Source of the DNA: Herbiconiux gentiana
Lineage (GTDB): Bacteria; Actinomycetota; Actinomycetes; Actinomycetales; Microbacteriaceae
Direction of reading: 5' to 3'
NCBI RefSeq assembly: GCF_024978135.1
Contig: NZ_JANTEZ010000003.1
Coordinates: 62,001 to 126,000, forward strand
DNA length: 64,000 nt
Below are positions 44,756-54,297 of the stretch, piece after piece. The notes under the pieces are model-generated. The model was not told the origin of the DNA. It saw only the letters and a program-made list of their open reading frames with translations, and ran no database searches. A program made the position numbers and the translations under genes. Positions within the stretch are counted from its first letter, which is position 1. The number at the start of each line of letters is the position of its first letter.

Positions 44756-45156
44756 TGGACCTCACCCCCAAGGTGCCCGAGAACCCGTTCTACGAGCAGG
44801 TCGGCGGGCACGACACCTTCGTCGCCCTCGTCGAGCGGTTCTACCAGGGCGTCGAGACCGACCCCGTGCTGAAGCCGATGTACCCGGCCGACGACTGGGA
44901 CGGGGCGGTGCGCCGACTGACGATGTTCCTCGAGCAGTACTGGGGCGGCCCCGGCACCTACAGCGCCGAACGCGGGCACCCGCGGCTCCGGATGCGCCAC
45001 AACCCGTTCAAGGTCAACCCCGACGCCCGCGACCGCTGGCTCGCCCACATGCGCGTGGCGGTCGACTCGCTGTCGCTCGCGCCGGCCGACCGCGAGCTGC
45101 TCTGGGACTATCTCGAGCGCGCGGCGCATGCCATGGTGAATACGTTCGAGGACTAG
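44752..45156 (+). CDS. glbO: Group II truncated hemoglobin
   Basis: Two starts are possible: GTG 44752 or ATG 44755. AAGGA (44741-44745) is 6 or 9 bases away, and both overlap the mscS stop. The protein has 133-134 residues. It shows the group II pattern: NPFYEQVGGHDTFVALVERFYQGV, then LTMFLEQYWGGPGTYSAERG and the proximal heme His in RLRMRHNPFKV, with the Trp-G8 region in DRWLAHMRVAVDSL. Group II globins bind oxygen tightly and are linked to oxygen, NO or peroxide chemistry near the membrane. The mycobacterial orthologue also lies a few genes from pepN. Confidence 0.94.
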   Translation: MMDLTPKVPENPFYEQVGGHDTFVALVERFYQGVETDPVLKPMYPADDWDGAVRRLTMFLEQYWGGPGTYSAERGHPRLRMRHNPFKVNPDARDRWLAHMRVAVDSLSLAPADRELLWDYLERAAHAMVNTFED

Positions 45157-45217
45157 TCCCACCCGGCTGCCGGCCGTGCGGCGGCCTCACGACTCACCTG
45201 CGACGAAGGAGTTGCCC

Positions 45218-46897
45218 GTGGAATCGATCACATCGACCGACGTCATCGTCGTCGGGGCCGGTCTCGCCGGTCTCGTCGCGGCCTGCGAAGTGCTCGAGGC
45301 GGGCAAGCACGTCACCGTGCTCGAGCAGGAGCCCGCCTCCTCGTTCGGTGGGCAGGCGTGGTGGTCGTTCGGGGGCATCTTCCTCGTCGACAGCCCCGAG
45401 CAGCGACGGATGCGCGTGCGCGACTCCCTCGACCTCGCGCGCCAGGACTGGCTCGGCTCCGCCGGCTTCGACCGCCCCGAGGACGACTGGGGCAGGCGCT
45501 GGGCCGAGGCCTACCTGCAGTTCGCCGCCGGGGAGAAGCGGGCCTGGCTGAACTCGCTCGGCGTGCGCTTCTTCCCCGTCGTCGGCTGGGCCGAGCGCGG
45601 CGGCTACACCGCGAACGGTCACGGCAACTCGGTGCCCCGCTTCCACATCACCTGGGGCACGGGGCCGGGGGTGCTCGAGCCGTTCGTGGCGCGATTCCGA
45701 CGGGGCGTTGCGGAGGGGCGCGCTCGGGTGCTGCACCGGTACCGGGTGGACGAGCTGGTCACGACCGGCGACGGGTCGGGGCGGGCATCCGCCGACCGCG
45801 TGGTGGGCGCCCGCGGGTCGGTGCTCGCCGCGAGTGCCGTGGGCCGCGGCGAGGGGAGTTCGCGCGAGGTGGTCGGCTCGTTCGAGATCGCGGCGGGGGC
45901 CGTGATCGTGGCGAGCGGGGGCATCGGCGGCAACCACGAGCTGGTGCGGCAGCAGTGGCCGCGGCGGCTCGGGGCGGCTCCCGAGACGATGCTGTCGGGG
46001 GTGCCGGCCCATGTCGACGGGCGGATGCTCGGCATCACGGCCGCGGCCGGAGCGCGCCTCGTCAACAACGACCGCATGTGGCACTACACCGAGGGCATCG
46101 AGAACTTCGACCCGGTGTGGGCGCGGCACGGGATCCGCATCCTGCCCGGGCCCTCGTCGCTCTGGCTCGACGCCACCGGGCGACGGCTGCCGGTGCCGCT
46201 GTTCCCGGGCTTCGACACGCTGGGGACGCTCGAGCACATCCTGTCGACGGGGTACGACCACAGCTGGTTCGTGCTGACGCAGTCGATCATCGAGAAGGAG
46301 TTCGCGCTCTCGGGCAGCGAGCAGAACCCCGATCTGACCGGGCGCGACCTGAAGCTGCTGGCCCAGCGCGTCCGGCCGGGGGCGCCGGCGCCGGTGGAGG
46401 CGTTCAAGGCGAAGGGCGCCGACTTCGTGGTCGCCTCGACGCTGCCCGAGCTGCTGCACGGCATGGCACGGATCACGACCGCCCCGCTCGACCCGGCGCG
46501 GGTGACACGGGAGATCGTCGCTCGCGACCGCGAGGTCGACAACGTCTTCACCAAAGATGCGCAGCTCACCGCCGTGCGCGGCGCCCGGCACTACCTCGGC
46601 GACAAGCTGATCCGGGTGGCGAAACCGCACCGGTTGCTCGACCCGGCGGCCGGGCCGCTGATCGCGGTGAAGCTGCACGTGCTGACGCGCAAGAGCCTCG
46701 GCGGCATCCAGACCGATCTGCAGGGGCGGACGCTCTCCGCCTCGGGATCGCCGGTGCCCGGGCTGTACGCGGCGGGTGAGGCGAGCGGGTTCGGCGGGGG
46801 CGGGATGCACGGGTACCGGGCGCTGGAGGGGACGTTCCTCGGAGGGTGCCTGTTCTCGGGGCGGGCCGCGGGGCGGGCAGCTGCGGGGGCGGTGTGA
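45218..46897 (+). CDS. FAD-binding dehydrogenase, 3-ketosteroid-dehydrogenase-like
   Basis: The GTG at 45218 follows AAGGAG by 6 bases, giving 559 residues; in-frame reading back to 45176 lacks a ribosome site. The N-terminal Rossmann motif is DVIVVGAGLAGLVAACEV. WWSFGGIFLVDSPEQRRMR, VIVASGGIGGNHELVRQQWP and GLYAAGEASGFGGGGMHGY follow. It belongs to the succinate dehydrogenase/fumarate reductase flavoprotein family, in the subgroup often labelled putative FAD-binding dehydrogenase near KstD. No other steroid genes are nearby, so a steroid substrate is not supported by context. Confidence 0.85.
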   Translation: MESITSTDVIVVGAGLAGLVAACEVLEAGKHVTVLEQEPASSFGGQAWWSFGGIFLVDSPEQRRMRVRDSLDLARQDWLGSAGFDRPEDDWGRRWAEAYLQFAAGEKRAWLNSLGVRFFPVVGWAERGGYTANGHGNSVPRFHITWGTGPGVLEPFVARFRRGVAEGRARVLHRYRVDELVTTGDGSGRASADRVVGARGSVLAASAVGRGEGSSREVVGSFEIAAGAVIVASGGIGGNHELVRQQWPRRLGAAPETMLSGVPAHVDGRMLGITAAAGARLVNNDRMWHYTEGIENFDPVWARHGIRILPGPSSLWLDATGRRLPVPLFPGFDTLGTLEHILSTGYDHSWFVLTQSIIEKEFALSGSEQNPDLTGRDLKLLAQRVRPGAPAPVEAFKAKGADFVVASTLPELLHGMARITTAPLDPARVTREIVARDREVDNVFTKDAQLTAVRGARHYLGDKLIRVAKPHRLLDPAAGPLIAVKLHVLTRKSLGGIQTDLQGRTLSASGSPVPGLYAAGEASGFGGGGMHGYRALEGTFLGGCLFSGRAAGRAAAGAV

Positions 46898-46960
46898 GGC
46901 GCGGGGTTCTCGAGCTCGTGTCGCTGCTGCGGGTGCGCGTGTCGCGGCTGCGGTTCCGGT

Positions 46961-47629
46961 TCAGCGGCGCACGAGCACGTGGCCGCGGCGGGTCGTGAGG
47001 CGCAGCCAGGAACCGGATCGGTAGACCGACACGGCGTCATCCGCCCGCACGAAGCCCAGGCTCACGGCGCTGAAGGCCGCGCCGGCCGGGATGCGCGGCT
47101 CGAGCTCGGGCAGCACGTCGAGGTCGCGGCCCCAGACCTCGGAGCGCACCTTGTGCACGAGCTGCTCCCCCGTGTTGTCGGGCACGGCGGCGGCCACCTC
47201 GGCCACACCCTCGCGCGTCGCCTGCTCGAGCACGGCGCCCTCGACGGCGCCGGCCGCCTCCCAGCCCCCGCGCGGCGGACTGATGCCGGCCCACGCCACC
47301 CCCTGCTCGCCCGGAGGCAGCGGCACCTCGAGCGGCCCCTCGGCGGCGTTGGACATCACCGAGAGCTGCGCCAGCCGATCCAGCAGGGAACGGATGGGCA
47401 CCACCGTGTCGAACGGCTCGGGGCTGTTCAGCGCGAAGGTGCGGAGGCCGAGCACGGTCGGCGAACGGTCGAGGAGACCCTTCGGCGTGAGCGTCGGCGT
47501 GTACACCGCGAGCACGCCGAGGCTGCCGAGCAGGCGCGCCGACCCTGGCTCGACCCGGGCGGCACGGCCGAGGTACACCTTGAGGTCGCCGAGCGACGCA
47601 GCGTCGATGAGCGTGAAGGACTGGACCAT
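46961..47629 (-). CDS. Conserved hypothetical protein (222 residues)
   Basis: The ATG at 47627-47629 begins MVQSFTLIDAASLGDLKVYL. The sequence is soluble, with no membrane segment, and contains VEPGSARLLGSLGVLAVYTP, TVLGLRTFALNSPEPFDTVV and a C-terminal RADDAVSVYRSGSWLRLTTRRG. The spacing of hydrophobic residues suggests an alpha/beta fold, but I recognise no family or catalytic motif. TAGACA on the minus strand ends 6 bases before the ATG, so it may be leaderless. It converges on the FAD dehydrogenase and is divergent from tesB. Confidence 0.75.
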   Translation of the reverse strand: MVQSFTLIDAASLGDLKVYLGRAARVEPGSARLLGSLGVLAVYTPTLTPKGLLDRSPTVLGLRTFALNSPEPFDTVVPIRSLLDRLAQLSVMSNAAEGPLEVPLPPGEQGVAWAGISPPRGGWEAAGAVEGAVLEQATREGVAEVAAAVPDNTGEQLVHKVRSEVWGRDLDVLPELEPRIPAGAAFSAVSLGFVRADDAVSVYRSGSWLRLTTRRGHVLVRR

Positions 47630-47658
47630 CTGTGCTGTCTAAACTACTTCACAGCGAC

Positions 47659-47674
47659 GGATGCGCACGCATCC
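47659..47674. promoter_or_regulatory. Palindrome GGATGCG-CA-CGCATCC upstream of tesB
   Basis: Two perfect 7-base arms with a two-base centre lie 40 bases upstream of the tesB GTG and 30 bases upstream of the divergent gene. It could be an operator. It is also built from two inverted copies of the GGATGC motif common in this window. Confidence 0.35.
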
Positions 47675-47713
47675 CGGTCGCGTTCGCACCAGCCTGAACC
47701 ACCGGGAGACATC

Positions 47714-48580
47714 GTGTCAGACGCGTTGACGGCCTTCCTCACCACCCTCGACCTCGTCGACACCGGCGCCCGCACCACCGAAGACATCTTCACCGGCCCC
47801 TCGCAGTCGATGCCGAACGGTCGCGTCTTCGGCGGACAGGTGCTGGCCCAGTCGCTGATCGCCGCCACGCGCACGGTCGACGACGACCGGGCGGTGCACT
47901 CGCTGCACGGCTACTTCCTGCGCCCGGGCGACGCCACGGCCGACATCACCTTCGCGGTCGACCGCATCCACGACGGCCGCTCCTTCAGCACCCGGCGCGC
48001 GCAGGCCTACCAGAAGGGCGTGCCGATCCTCTCGGCGATCCTGTCCTTCCAGACGGAGGACTCAGGCCTGGAGCACCAGCTCGAGATGCCCACCGACCTG
48101 CCCCGCCCCGAGGAGCTGCCGAGCGCGGTGGAGGTGCTCTCGGCGGTGGACCACCCGGTGGCCCGCACCTGGGCCCGCGAGCGGGCGTTCGACATGCGGC
48201 ACGTGCCGAACCCGATCTACTTCAGCGTGGAGGGCGAGCGGGAGGCGCGGCAGGCCGTGTGGATCCGCGCGCTCGGCACCCTGCCCGACGACCCCGACCT
48301 GCACCGCGCCGCGCTCGTCTACGCGAGCGACTACACGATCCTCGAGCCCGTGATGCGGCGGCACGGGGTGTCGTGGGCGCGCCCCGACCTGAAGATGGCG
48401 AGCCTCGACCACGCGATGTGGTGGCACCGCTTCGCCCGGGCCGACGAGTGGCTGCTCTACACGCAGAGCTCGCCGAGCGCGAGCGGCGGGCGCGGGCTCG
48501 CGCTCGGCCACATCTACGACCTGGACGGGCGCCTCGTCGCCTCCGTCGCGCAGGAGGGCATGGTCCGCGTCAGAGACTGA
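47714..48580 (+). CDS. tesB: Acyl-CoA thioesterase II (TesB family)
   Basis: The GTG at 47714 follows GGGAG; 288 residues result. The double-hotdog pattern includes MPNGRVFGGQVLAQSLIAAT, LHGYFLRPGDATADITFAV, RSFSTRRAQAYQKG, and in the second half YASDYTILEPVMRRHG and KMASLDHAMWWHR. The Asp, Gln and Thr/Ser catalytic set of TesB is compatible with the Asp in LDHAMWW, the Ser-rich TQSSPSASGGRGL and the Gln in VAQEGMVR. It hydrolyses medium- to long-chain acyl-CoA. A second, single-hotdog thioesterase gene converges on it. Confidence 0.93.
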   Translation: MSDALTAFLTTLDLVDTGARTTEDIFTGPSQSMPNGRVFGGQVLAQSLIAATRTVDDDRAVHSLHGYFLRPGDATADITFAVDRIHDGRSFSTRRAQAYQKGVPILSAILSFQTEDSGLEHQLEMPTDLPRPEELPSAVEVLSAVDHPVARTWARERAFDMRHVPNPIYFSVEGEREARQAVWIRALGTLPDDPDLHRAALVYASDYTILEPVMRRHGVSWARPDLKMASLDHAMWWHRFARADEWLLYTQSSPSASGGRGLALGHIYDLDGRLVASVAQEGMVRVRD

Positions 48581-48646
48581 CGCGGCCGCGGCGCCGCCGC
48601 ACGGCGGCCTCGAGTCGCGGCAGCCTCGCGGTGCCGCGGCCGTCAG
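48577..48646. terminator. Long hairpin shared by convergent thioesterase genes
   Basis: CTGAC plus GGCCGCGGC (48577-48581, 48584-48592) pairs with GCCGCGGCC plus GTCAG (48633-48646) with one two-base bulge. Both stop codons lie within the stem, so it can end transcription in both directions. Confidence 0.6.
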
Positions 48647-49125
48647 GTGCGGCGGCGGAAGGTGAGCGGCTCGTCGAGGTACGGCTCCCACGCGGCGCGC
48701 TCGTGCGGGTGCATGCGACGCGGCCGGTCGGACCCCGCGTCGACGAGCACGAGGGTGGTCGACGCCTTGACGTAGGTGACCCGCGGGTCGACGCCCAGCG
48801 GGCTCTTCACCTCGTAGTACACGTCGAGGCTCGCCCCGCCGAGGTGCCCGATCCACAGCTCGACATCGATCGGCTGCCGGATGTAGGGCATCGACGTGAC
48901 GTACTCGATCTCCTGCCGCGAGATCACGCTCTTCGTGTCGGCCAGCGGCCCTGCGTCGATGACCGCCGTCGACCACTGCGCCTGCTCCGGGTCGGCGACG
49001 TCGCCGTCGACCCAGAACGCGAAGACGCGCGCCTCCTCGAGGATCTTCAGCATCGACGCGTTGTTGACGTGCCCGTACGCGTCGAGGTCGCTCCAGCGCA
49101 GCTGGATCGGGACGTGCAACCGCAT
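48643..49125 (-). CDS. Acyl-CoA thioesterase (4HBT single-hotdog family)
   Basis: The protein has 160 residues and starts MRLHVPIQLRWSDLDAYGHV. The hotdog active-site motif D-x-D-x-x-G-H-V-N-N is in SDLDAYGHVNNASML, followed by EEARVFAF. The strand pattern IDVELWIGHLGGASLDVYYEV completes the fold. 4-Hydroxybenzoyl-CoA-thioesterase-like proteins cleave diverse acyl-CoA esters. It ends inside the hairpin shared with tesB and begins 7 bases after the ettA stop. In mycobacteria a similar thioesterase gene lies close to the ettA orthologue (from memory). Confidence 0.88.
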   Translation of the reverse strand: MRLHVPIQLRWSDLDAYGHVNNASMLKILEEARVFAFWVDGDVADPEQAQWSTAVIDAGPLADTKSVISRQEIEYVTSMPYIRQPIDVELWIGHLGGASLDVYYEVKSPLGVDPRVTYVKASTTLVLVDAGSDRPRRMHPHERAAWEPYLDEPLTFRRRT

Positions 49126-49132
49126 CGTGCGC

Positions 49133-50815
<1,683 letters not shown>

Positions 50816-50817
50816 GC

Positions 50818-51339
50818 CTACCAGTCTATTGTGCGGGTCTGACCGATCAGGCACTGGCCCGTGCCGAGCTTCGGCGCCACGGTGCTCGTGTAGGTGCCGT
50901 GGCCGTACTGCCCGATCAGGCAGTCGTCCTTCCAGAGCACCGAGAACTGGATGGAGTCGGCAGCGACCCCCACCGTCGTGATGTCGGGCGTGACCTGCAT
51001 GGCGGCGATGTCGAAGCCGTTCGTGCGGAGGTTGCTCGTGAACTCCACTCCGCCGGCCGACGGGTTGCCGGCCACGAGCGCCTGGTTCACCTGGTCGAAG
51101 AACGCCTTGTTGTCGGCCGCCGACCCCTCGGGGTTGAGCGCCGCGGGCGCCGCAGCGGTCTCGCTCGGCGCCGCCGACGGGGTCGGCGCAGCGCTCACCG
51201 ACGGCGCCGGCTCGGCGTCGGCCGTGCAGGCGCTCAGCAGCCCCACCAGCGCCAGCGGCACCACGACGGCGACCGCCCATCGCCCGACCGGAACCCCGGG
51301 TCGTCTCGTCTGCATCACTCCCACAATCTGCTCGATCAC
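50818..51339 (-). CDS. Predicted lipoprotein of unknown function
   Basis: The GTG at 51339 gives 173 residues; an internal ATG (51315, MQTRRPGVPVG) is an equally possible start. A signal peptide ends in the lipobox LLSAC, followed by a Thr/Ala/Pro/Ser linker. A domain of about 110 residues follows, with NKAFFDQVNQALVAGNPSAG, IQFSVLWKDDCLIGQYG and a C-terminal GQCLIGQTRTIDW. Two cysteines in the last part (DDCLIG and GQCLIG) may form a disulfide. This resembles actinobacterial lipoproteins of unknown function. Its stop is 2 bases before the ettA start codon. Confidence 0.78.
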   Translation of the reverse strand: MIEQIVGVMQTRRPGVPVGRWAVAVVVPLALVGLLSACTADAEPAPSVSAAPTPSAAPSETAAAPAALNPEGSAADNKAFFDQVNQALVAGNPSAGGVEFTSNLRTNGFDIAAMQVTPDITTVGVAADSIQFSVLWKDDCLIGQYGHGTYTSTVAPKLGTGQCLIGQTRTIDW

Positions 51340-51426
51340 GGCACCATCCCGCCCGGGCCGTGAGACCGTGACGAGTGTATGTGGTCTCGGCCGTGTGCGC
51401 CTGGGAGACCACCCCGCCCCTCGGTC

Positions 51427-51999
51427 TCAGAACGGGAGGCCGGCCTCGAGGGGCGCCTCGGGTGCGGTCGCGTCGGAGACGTCGCCCCGCGCATCCGGAA
51501 CCCCCTGCCCCTGCTGCGGATCGCGGAGACCGCCGGCCGGTGCCAGGCCGGCCGCCAGCTCGTCGTGCGCCCACTTCTCACCCGAGCCGCCGTCGCCCGA
51601 CGCGGAGCCGTGCCCTGCGCCTGCGCCGCCGCCCGAGCCCGACGACTGCGTGCGGGCCCAGACCGCGGTGCCCCAGCCGAGGTCGTGCCCGAGCGCGTCG
51701 GCCTCGATCTCGATGGTGGTGCCGGAACGCTCCGCGTTCTCCCACGGCCGGATGCGCACGCGACCCGAAACGACGACACGCTGACCCTGCTCGATCGACG
51801 CGGCCATGTTCTGGGCCAGCTGCCGGAACCCGGTGACCGTGTACCAGTTCGTGTCGGTCTCGACCCACTTCTGCTGCTCGCGGTCGAAGCGCCGCTGGCT
51901 GGAGGCCAACCGGAAGCTCGTGATGTCGAGGCCGGTGTTCGTGGTGATGTGCCGCGGCAGCGTCGCGACGACTCCGGTGAGGGTCATGGTGTCGGTCAT
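51427..51999 (-). CDS. ssbB: Second single-stranded DNA-binding protein (SsbB-like)
   Basis: The ATG at 51999 follows AAGGAG with 7 bases between. The 190-residue protein has an OB-fold of about 115 residues (MTLTGVVATLPRHITTNTGL, TNWYTVTGFRQLAQNMAASI, GQRVVVSGRVRIRPWEN). A Gly/Ser-rich linker follows. It ends GLPF and lacks the acidic DDDIPF-type tip used by replicative SSB to recruit partners. This suggests a special-purpose paralogue like mycobacterial SsbB or the transformation-linked SSBs. M. tuberculosis has its second ssb gene next to the ettA orthologue, so position supports the call. Confidence 0.9.
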   Translation of the reverse strand: MTDTMTLTGVVATLPRHITTNTGLDITSFRLASSQRRFDREQQKWVETDTNWYTVTGFRQLAQNMAASIEQGQRVVVSGRVRIRPWENAERSGTTIEIEADALGHDLGWGTAVWARTQSSGSGGGAGAGHGSASGDGGSGEKWAHDELAAGLAPAGGLRDPQQGQGVPDARGDVSDATAPEAPLEAGLPF

Positions 52000-52064
52000 G
52001 GGGTGCTCCTTCTGTGTGGGTGATCCGTGCCCCGATTCTGCGGTGGCGCGGCCCCACGAAGAAC

Positions 52065-52098
52065 GGCCGGGGCCCCATCTGTGGACGGGGCTCCGGCC
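52065..52098 (-). terminator. Hairpin after msrA
   Basis: Arms of 12 bases (52065-52076 and 52087-52098) pair with one G-U-compatible mismatch around a 10-base loop, between the msrA stop and the ssbB start. On the minus strand TTCTTCG follows. Confidence 0.65.
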
Positions 52099-52123
52099 GG
52101 AGCAGGAAGTGCAGGAGGAGTGG

Positions 52124-52651
52124 CTACGCGGCTTTGATGTACTTCGCGTAGGCCTTCCGCACCTTGTTCACCTTCGGCACCGCGACGGCCATGCAGTAGC
52201 CCTGGCCGGGGTTCTTGGCGAAGAAGTCCTGGTGGTACTCCTCGGCGCGGTAGAACTCACCCAGCGGCTCGAGCGTGGTGACGATGCCGCCGTCCCAGAG
52301 GTCGGTGGCGCGCTCGAGGGCCGCCTCGAAGAGCTGCTTCTGCTCGTCGCCGTCGTAGAACATCGCCGAGCGGTACTGGGTGCCGACGTCGTTGCCCTGA
52401 CGGTTCAGCTGCCGCGGGTCGTGCAGGGTGAAGAACACGTCGAGGATGACCTCGGCCGGGATGACGGCCGGGTCGAAGGTGACGGCCACGGCCTCGGCCT
52501 GCCCCGTGGTGCCGGTGCAGACCTCCTCGTAGCTGGGGTTCGGGACGGTGCCGCCCGTGTAGCCCGACACCACGTCCTGCACACCCTCGAGGGTGCGGTA
52601 GACGGCGTCGAGGCACCAGAAGCAGCCTCCTGCGACAACGAAAGTTTCCAT
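52124..52651 (-). CDS. msrA: Peptide-methionine (S)-S-oxide reductase MsrA
   Basis: The 175-residue protein begins METFVVAGGCFWCLDAVY. The catalytic cysteine is the first in GGCFWC. VVSGYTGGTVPNPSYEEVCT and FFTLHDPRQLNRQGNDVGTQYRSAMF are the remaining family signatures. It repairs oxidised methionine using thioredoxin. No C-terminal resolving cysteine is visible (it ends VNKVRKAYAKYIKAA), so the second Cys of GCFWC or VCTGTTGQ may serve. It stands alone with its own hairpin terminator. Confidence 0.97.
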   Translation of the reverse strand: METFVVAGGCFWCLDAVYRTLEGVQDVVSGYTGGTVPNPSYEEVCTGTTGQAEAVAVTFDPAVIPAEVILDVFFTLHDPRQLNRQGNDVGTQYRSAMFYDGDEQKQLFEAALERATDLWDGGIVTTLEPLGEFYRAEEYHQDFFAKNPGQGYCMAVAVPKVNKVRKAYAKYIKAA

Positions 52652-52712
52652 GACGGGATTCTACGTCGGGGCCGCCGCGTCGCCGCCCCGCCCCGATGTC
52701 GGTGGTCGGCCG

Positions 52713-52718
52713 TAGCGT
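52713..52718 (+). promoter_or_regulatory. -10 hexamer of leaderless gene at 52725
   Basis: TAGCGT ends 6 bases before the ATG at 52725; no ribosome site is present. Confidence 0.45.
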
Positions 52719-52724
52719 GCTGTC

Positions 52725-52952
52725 ATGTCGATCGAAACGCTCACCGCCACCGCGTCGGGCCCCGCCGTGCACCGGGTGCGCGACGGCTACTGGCGCGTCA
52801 CCGCCGCATCCGGCATCGTGCTCGGCTACGTCGAGCAGCTGGCCGACCCGCAGGGGCCGCGGTTCCGCGCCCGCCGGCTCTACTCCTCGGGCCGCGTCGG
52901 CGACGTGGGCGAGTTCTGGCAGCGTGCGGAGGCCGTCGAATGCCTCCGCTGA
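52725..52952 (+). CDS. Small soluble protein of unknown function (75 residues)
   Basis: The frame from ATG 52725 reads MSIETLTATASGPAVHRVRD, then YWRVTAASGIVLGYVEQLAD and RFRARRLYSSGRVGDVGEFW. It has no signal peptide or membrane segment. The alternating hydrophobic pattern suggests a small beta-sheet domain. The -10 hexamer at leaderless spacing and codon use support a real gene. I recognise no family. It is followed after 65 bases by another unknown gene with its own leaderless-type promoter. Confidence 0.6.
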   Translation: MSIETLTATASGPAVHRVRDGYWRVTAASGIVLGYVEQLADPQGPRFRARRLYSSGRVGDVGEFWQRAEAVECLR

Positions 52953-53004
52953 GTCGATCCCGGCGACACCGGCTCGTCGCCCCGGCGTGCGGCTGAGCCG
53001 CGGG

Positions 53005-53010
53005 TATCGT
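53005..53010 (+). promoter_or_regulatory. -10 hexamer of leaderless gene at 53018
   Basis: TATCGT ends 7 bases before the ATG at 53018, with no ribosome site between. Confidence 0.45.
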
Positions 53011-53017
53011 GCCGCTC

Positions 53018-53833
53018 ATGGAATGGTGGAATGGTCTTGTCCGGTGGTTCTCGTCCGCCGATGGTGAATACGTCGTCTCGAATCTGGTGCTCCCCGCTGC
53101 CGCGATCATCGTGGCCGGCCTCCTCGCCGCCTGGATCGCGCACTCCTCGGTCAAGCGGCTGCTCGCGAAGCACGACCGCGAACTGAAGATCTCCGCCATC
53201 GCCGCGCTCGTCGACGCCGCCGAGCAGGCCTCGGTGTGGAACTCGCTCAGCCCGCAGGAGCAGATCCTGAGCGACCGGGCGAGCGGCCAGGCCGACATCC
53301 AGGTGCGCCTGCTGCCCATCAAGGGCTCCGATGTGGCGGCCAACTGGGCCGGGCACTGCCTCGCCGAGATGAAGCGCGAGTCGGCCACCTTCGGCTACCG
53401 CATCGAGCCGGCGGTGATCGAGTTCCGCGACCGGTTGATCGAGTGGCAGAAGCGACCGGGTCGCGCCAAGCGCGTGTTCCAGGACGACCTCGAGCGCTGG
53501 GCCTCGGCCGAGTCCACGAAGGAGTCCGAGCTCGCCGCGAAGCAGGACGAGTGGGTGGCGCAGCAGCACCACGAGCAGTTCGCCCGCCCCGACGAGGCGC
53601 AGGGTCGGGCCGAGCAGCGTCCCGCGGCGTCGGACGCGGCGCCCACGGCATCCGCTCGCCCCGACTACACCGACGTGCCCACCCAGGCCACGCCGATCAT
53701 GCCCTCGTCGCCGCTGGCGCCGACCCACGAGCCGCGGCCGATCGTGCAGCAGGTCGCCTCGGGCACCGGCACCCGCGGTGTCGCTCCGCGGAAGCCCGTC
53801 GCGGCGGACCCGCACGCCGGCCCGACCGACTGA
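53018..53833 (+). CDS. Membrane-anchored protein of unknown function with disordered tail
   Basis: The ATG at 53018 gives 271 residues starting MEWWNGLVRWFSSADGEYVV. One membrane segment (VLPAAAIIVAGLLAAWIAH, about 25-43) is followed by a helical cytoplasmic region containing LLAKHDRELKISAIAALVDA and LIEWQKRPGRAKRVFQDDLE. The last 100 residues are Pro/Ala/Thr-rich and probably disordered. The helical part suggests self-association or a scaffolding role, but nothing specific can be assigned. tRNA-Arg begins 44 bases after the stop. Confidence 0.68.
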   Translation: MEWWNGLVRWFSSADGEYVVSNLVLPAAAIIVAGLLAAWIAHSSVKRLLAKHDRELKISAIAALVDAAEQASVWNSLSPQEQILSDRASGQADIQVRLLPIKGSDVAANWAGHCLAEMKRESATFGYRIEPAVIEFRDRLIEWQKRPGRAKRVFQDDLERWASAESTKESELAAKQDEWVAQQHHEQFARPDEAQGRAEQRPAASDAAPTASARPDYTDVPTQATPIMPSSPLAPTHEPRPIVQQVASGTGTRGVAPRKPVAADPHAGPTD

Positions 53834-53876
53834 GGCCCCGGGGGCGGCCCGGCGGAGGTAGTACGCTTCTGGGGTC

Positions 53877-53949
53877 GCCCCTGTAGCTCAGTGGATAGAG
53901 CACCGGCCTTCTAATCCGTTTGTCGCTGGTTCGAATCCAGCCAGGGGCA
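53877..53949 (+). tRNA. tRNA-Arg (anticodon TCT)
   Basis: Acceptor arms GCCCCTG (53877-53883) and CAGGGGC (53942-53948) pair fully, with A as discriminator and no encoded CCA. The D-arm (AGCTCAGTGGATAGAGC) and T-arm (GCTGGTTCGAATCCAGC) are canonical. The anticodon loop CTTCTAA is normal. The anticodon stem CCGGC/TCCGT has only its three central pairs, with mismatches at both ends, which is unusual. Confidence 0.9.
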
Positions 53950-54002
53950 CAGGCCGCCGAGCACTGGCCGCCGGGGTCAGCCGCAGCAGGGGGCGCAGTC
54001 GA

Positions 54003-54221
54003 TCAGGCCCCGGTCAGTGCCACGATCCCCGCGATCGCCGACACCACGGCGATCACCAGCGCGATCGCGATCAGCACCGCGTGCACGATCAGGAACGTCG
54101 TCGGCTTTCCTTGCGCGTCGCGAGCCCGCTCGTCGCGGGCCACGCGCTTGTAGAACCGCGGCCACACGATCACGTTGAAGGCGGCGTTCACGAACAGCAG
54201 GACGGCGAGTGCGGTAGTCAT
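54003..54221 (-). CDS. SCO4848-like small membrane protein
   Basis: The 72-residue protein starts MTTALAVLLFVNAAFNVIVW. It has two membrane segments separated by a charged loop (PRFYKRVARDERARDAQGK) and ends VVSAIAGIVALTGA. Size, the W-P-R/T-F pattern after the first helix and two-helix topology resemble the actinobacterial SCO4848 family, whose function is unknown. It is divergent from orn, with 76 bases between the starts. Confidence 0.75.
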   Translation of the reverse strand: MTTALAVLLFVNAAFNVIVWPRFYKRVARDERARDAQGKPTTFLIVHAVLIAIALVIAVVSAIAGIVALTGA

Positions 54222-54285
54222 CCCCCCGAGTCTAGAAGAGCAAGTCTCGAAGAGCCCCGCCGGGCCCGGTGTCGGCGCCCGCCCC

Positions 54286-54291
54286 TAGACT
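54286..54291 (+). promoter_or_regulatory. -10 hexamer of leaderless orn gene
   Basis: TAGACT ends 6 bases before the ATG at 54298, and no ribosome site is present. Confidence 0.5.
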
Positions 54292-54297
54292 CGTGCC

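Noticed and set aside
45218-46897. Steroid-degradation locus built around the KstD-like flavoprotein
   Set aside because: No other steroid or beta-oxidation gene set is nearby, and the two thioesterases downstream are generic; the subgroup is broad.
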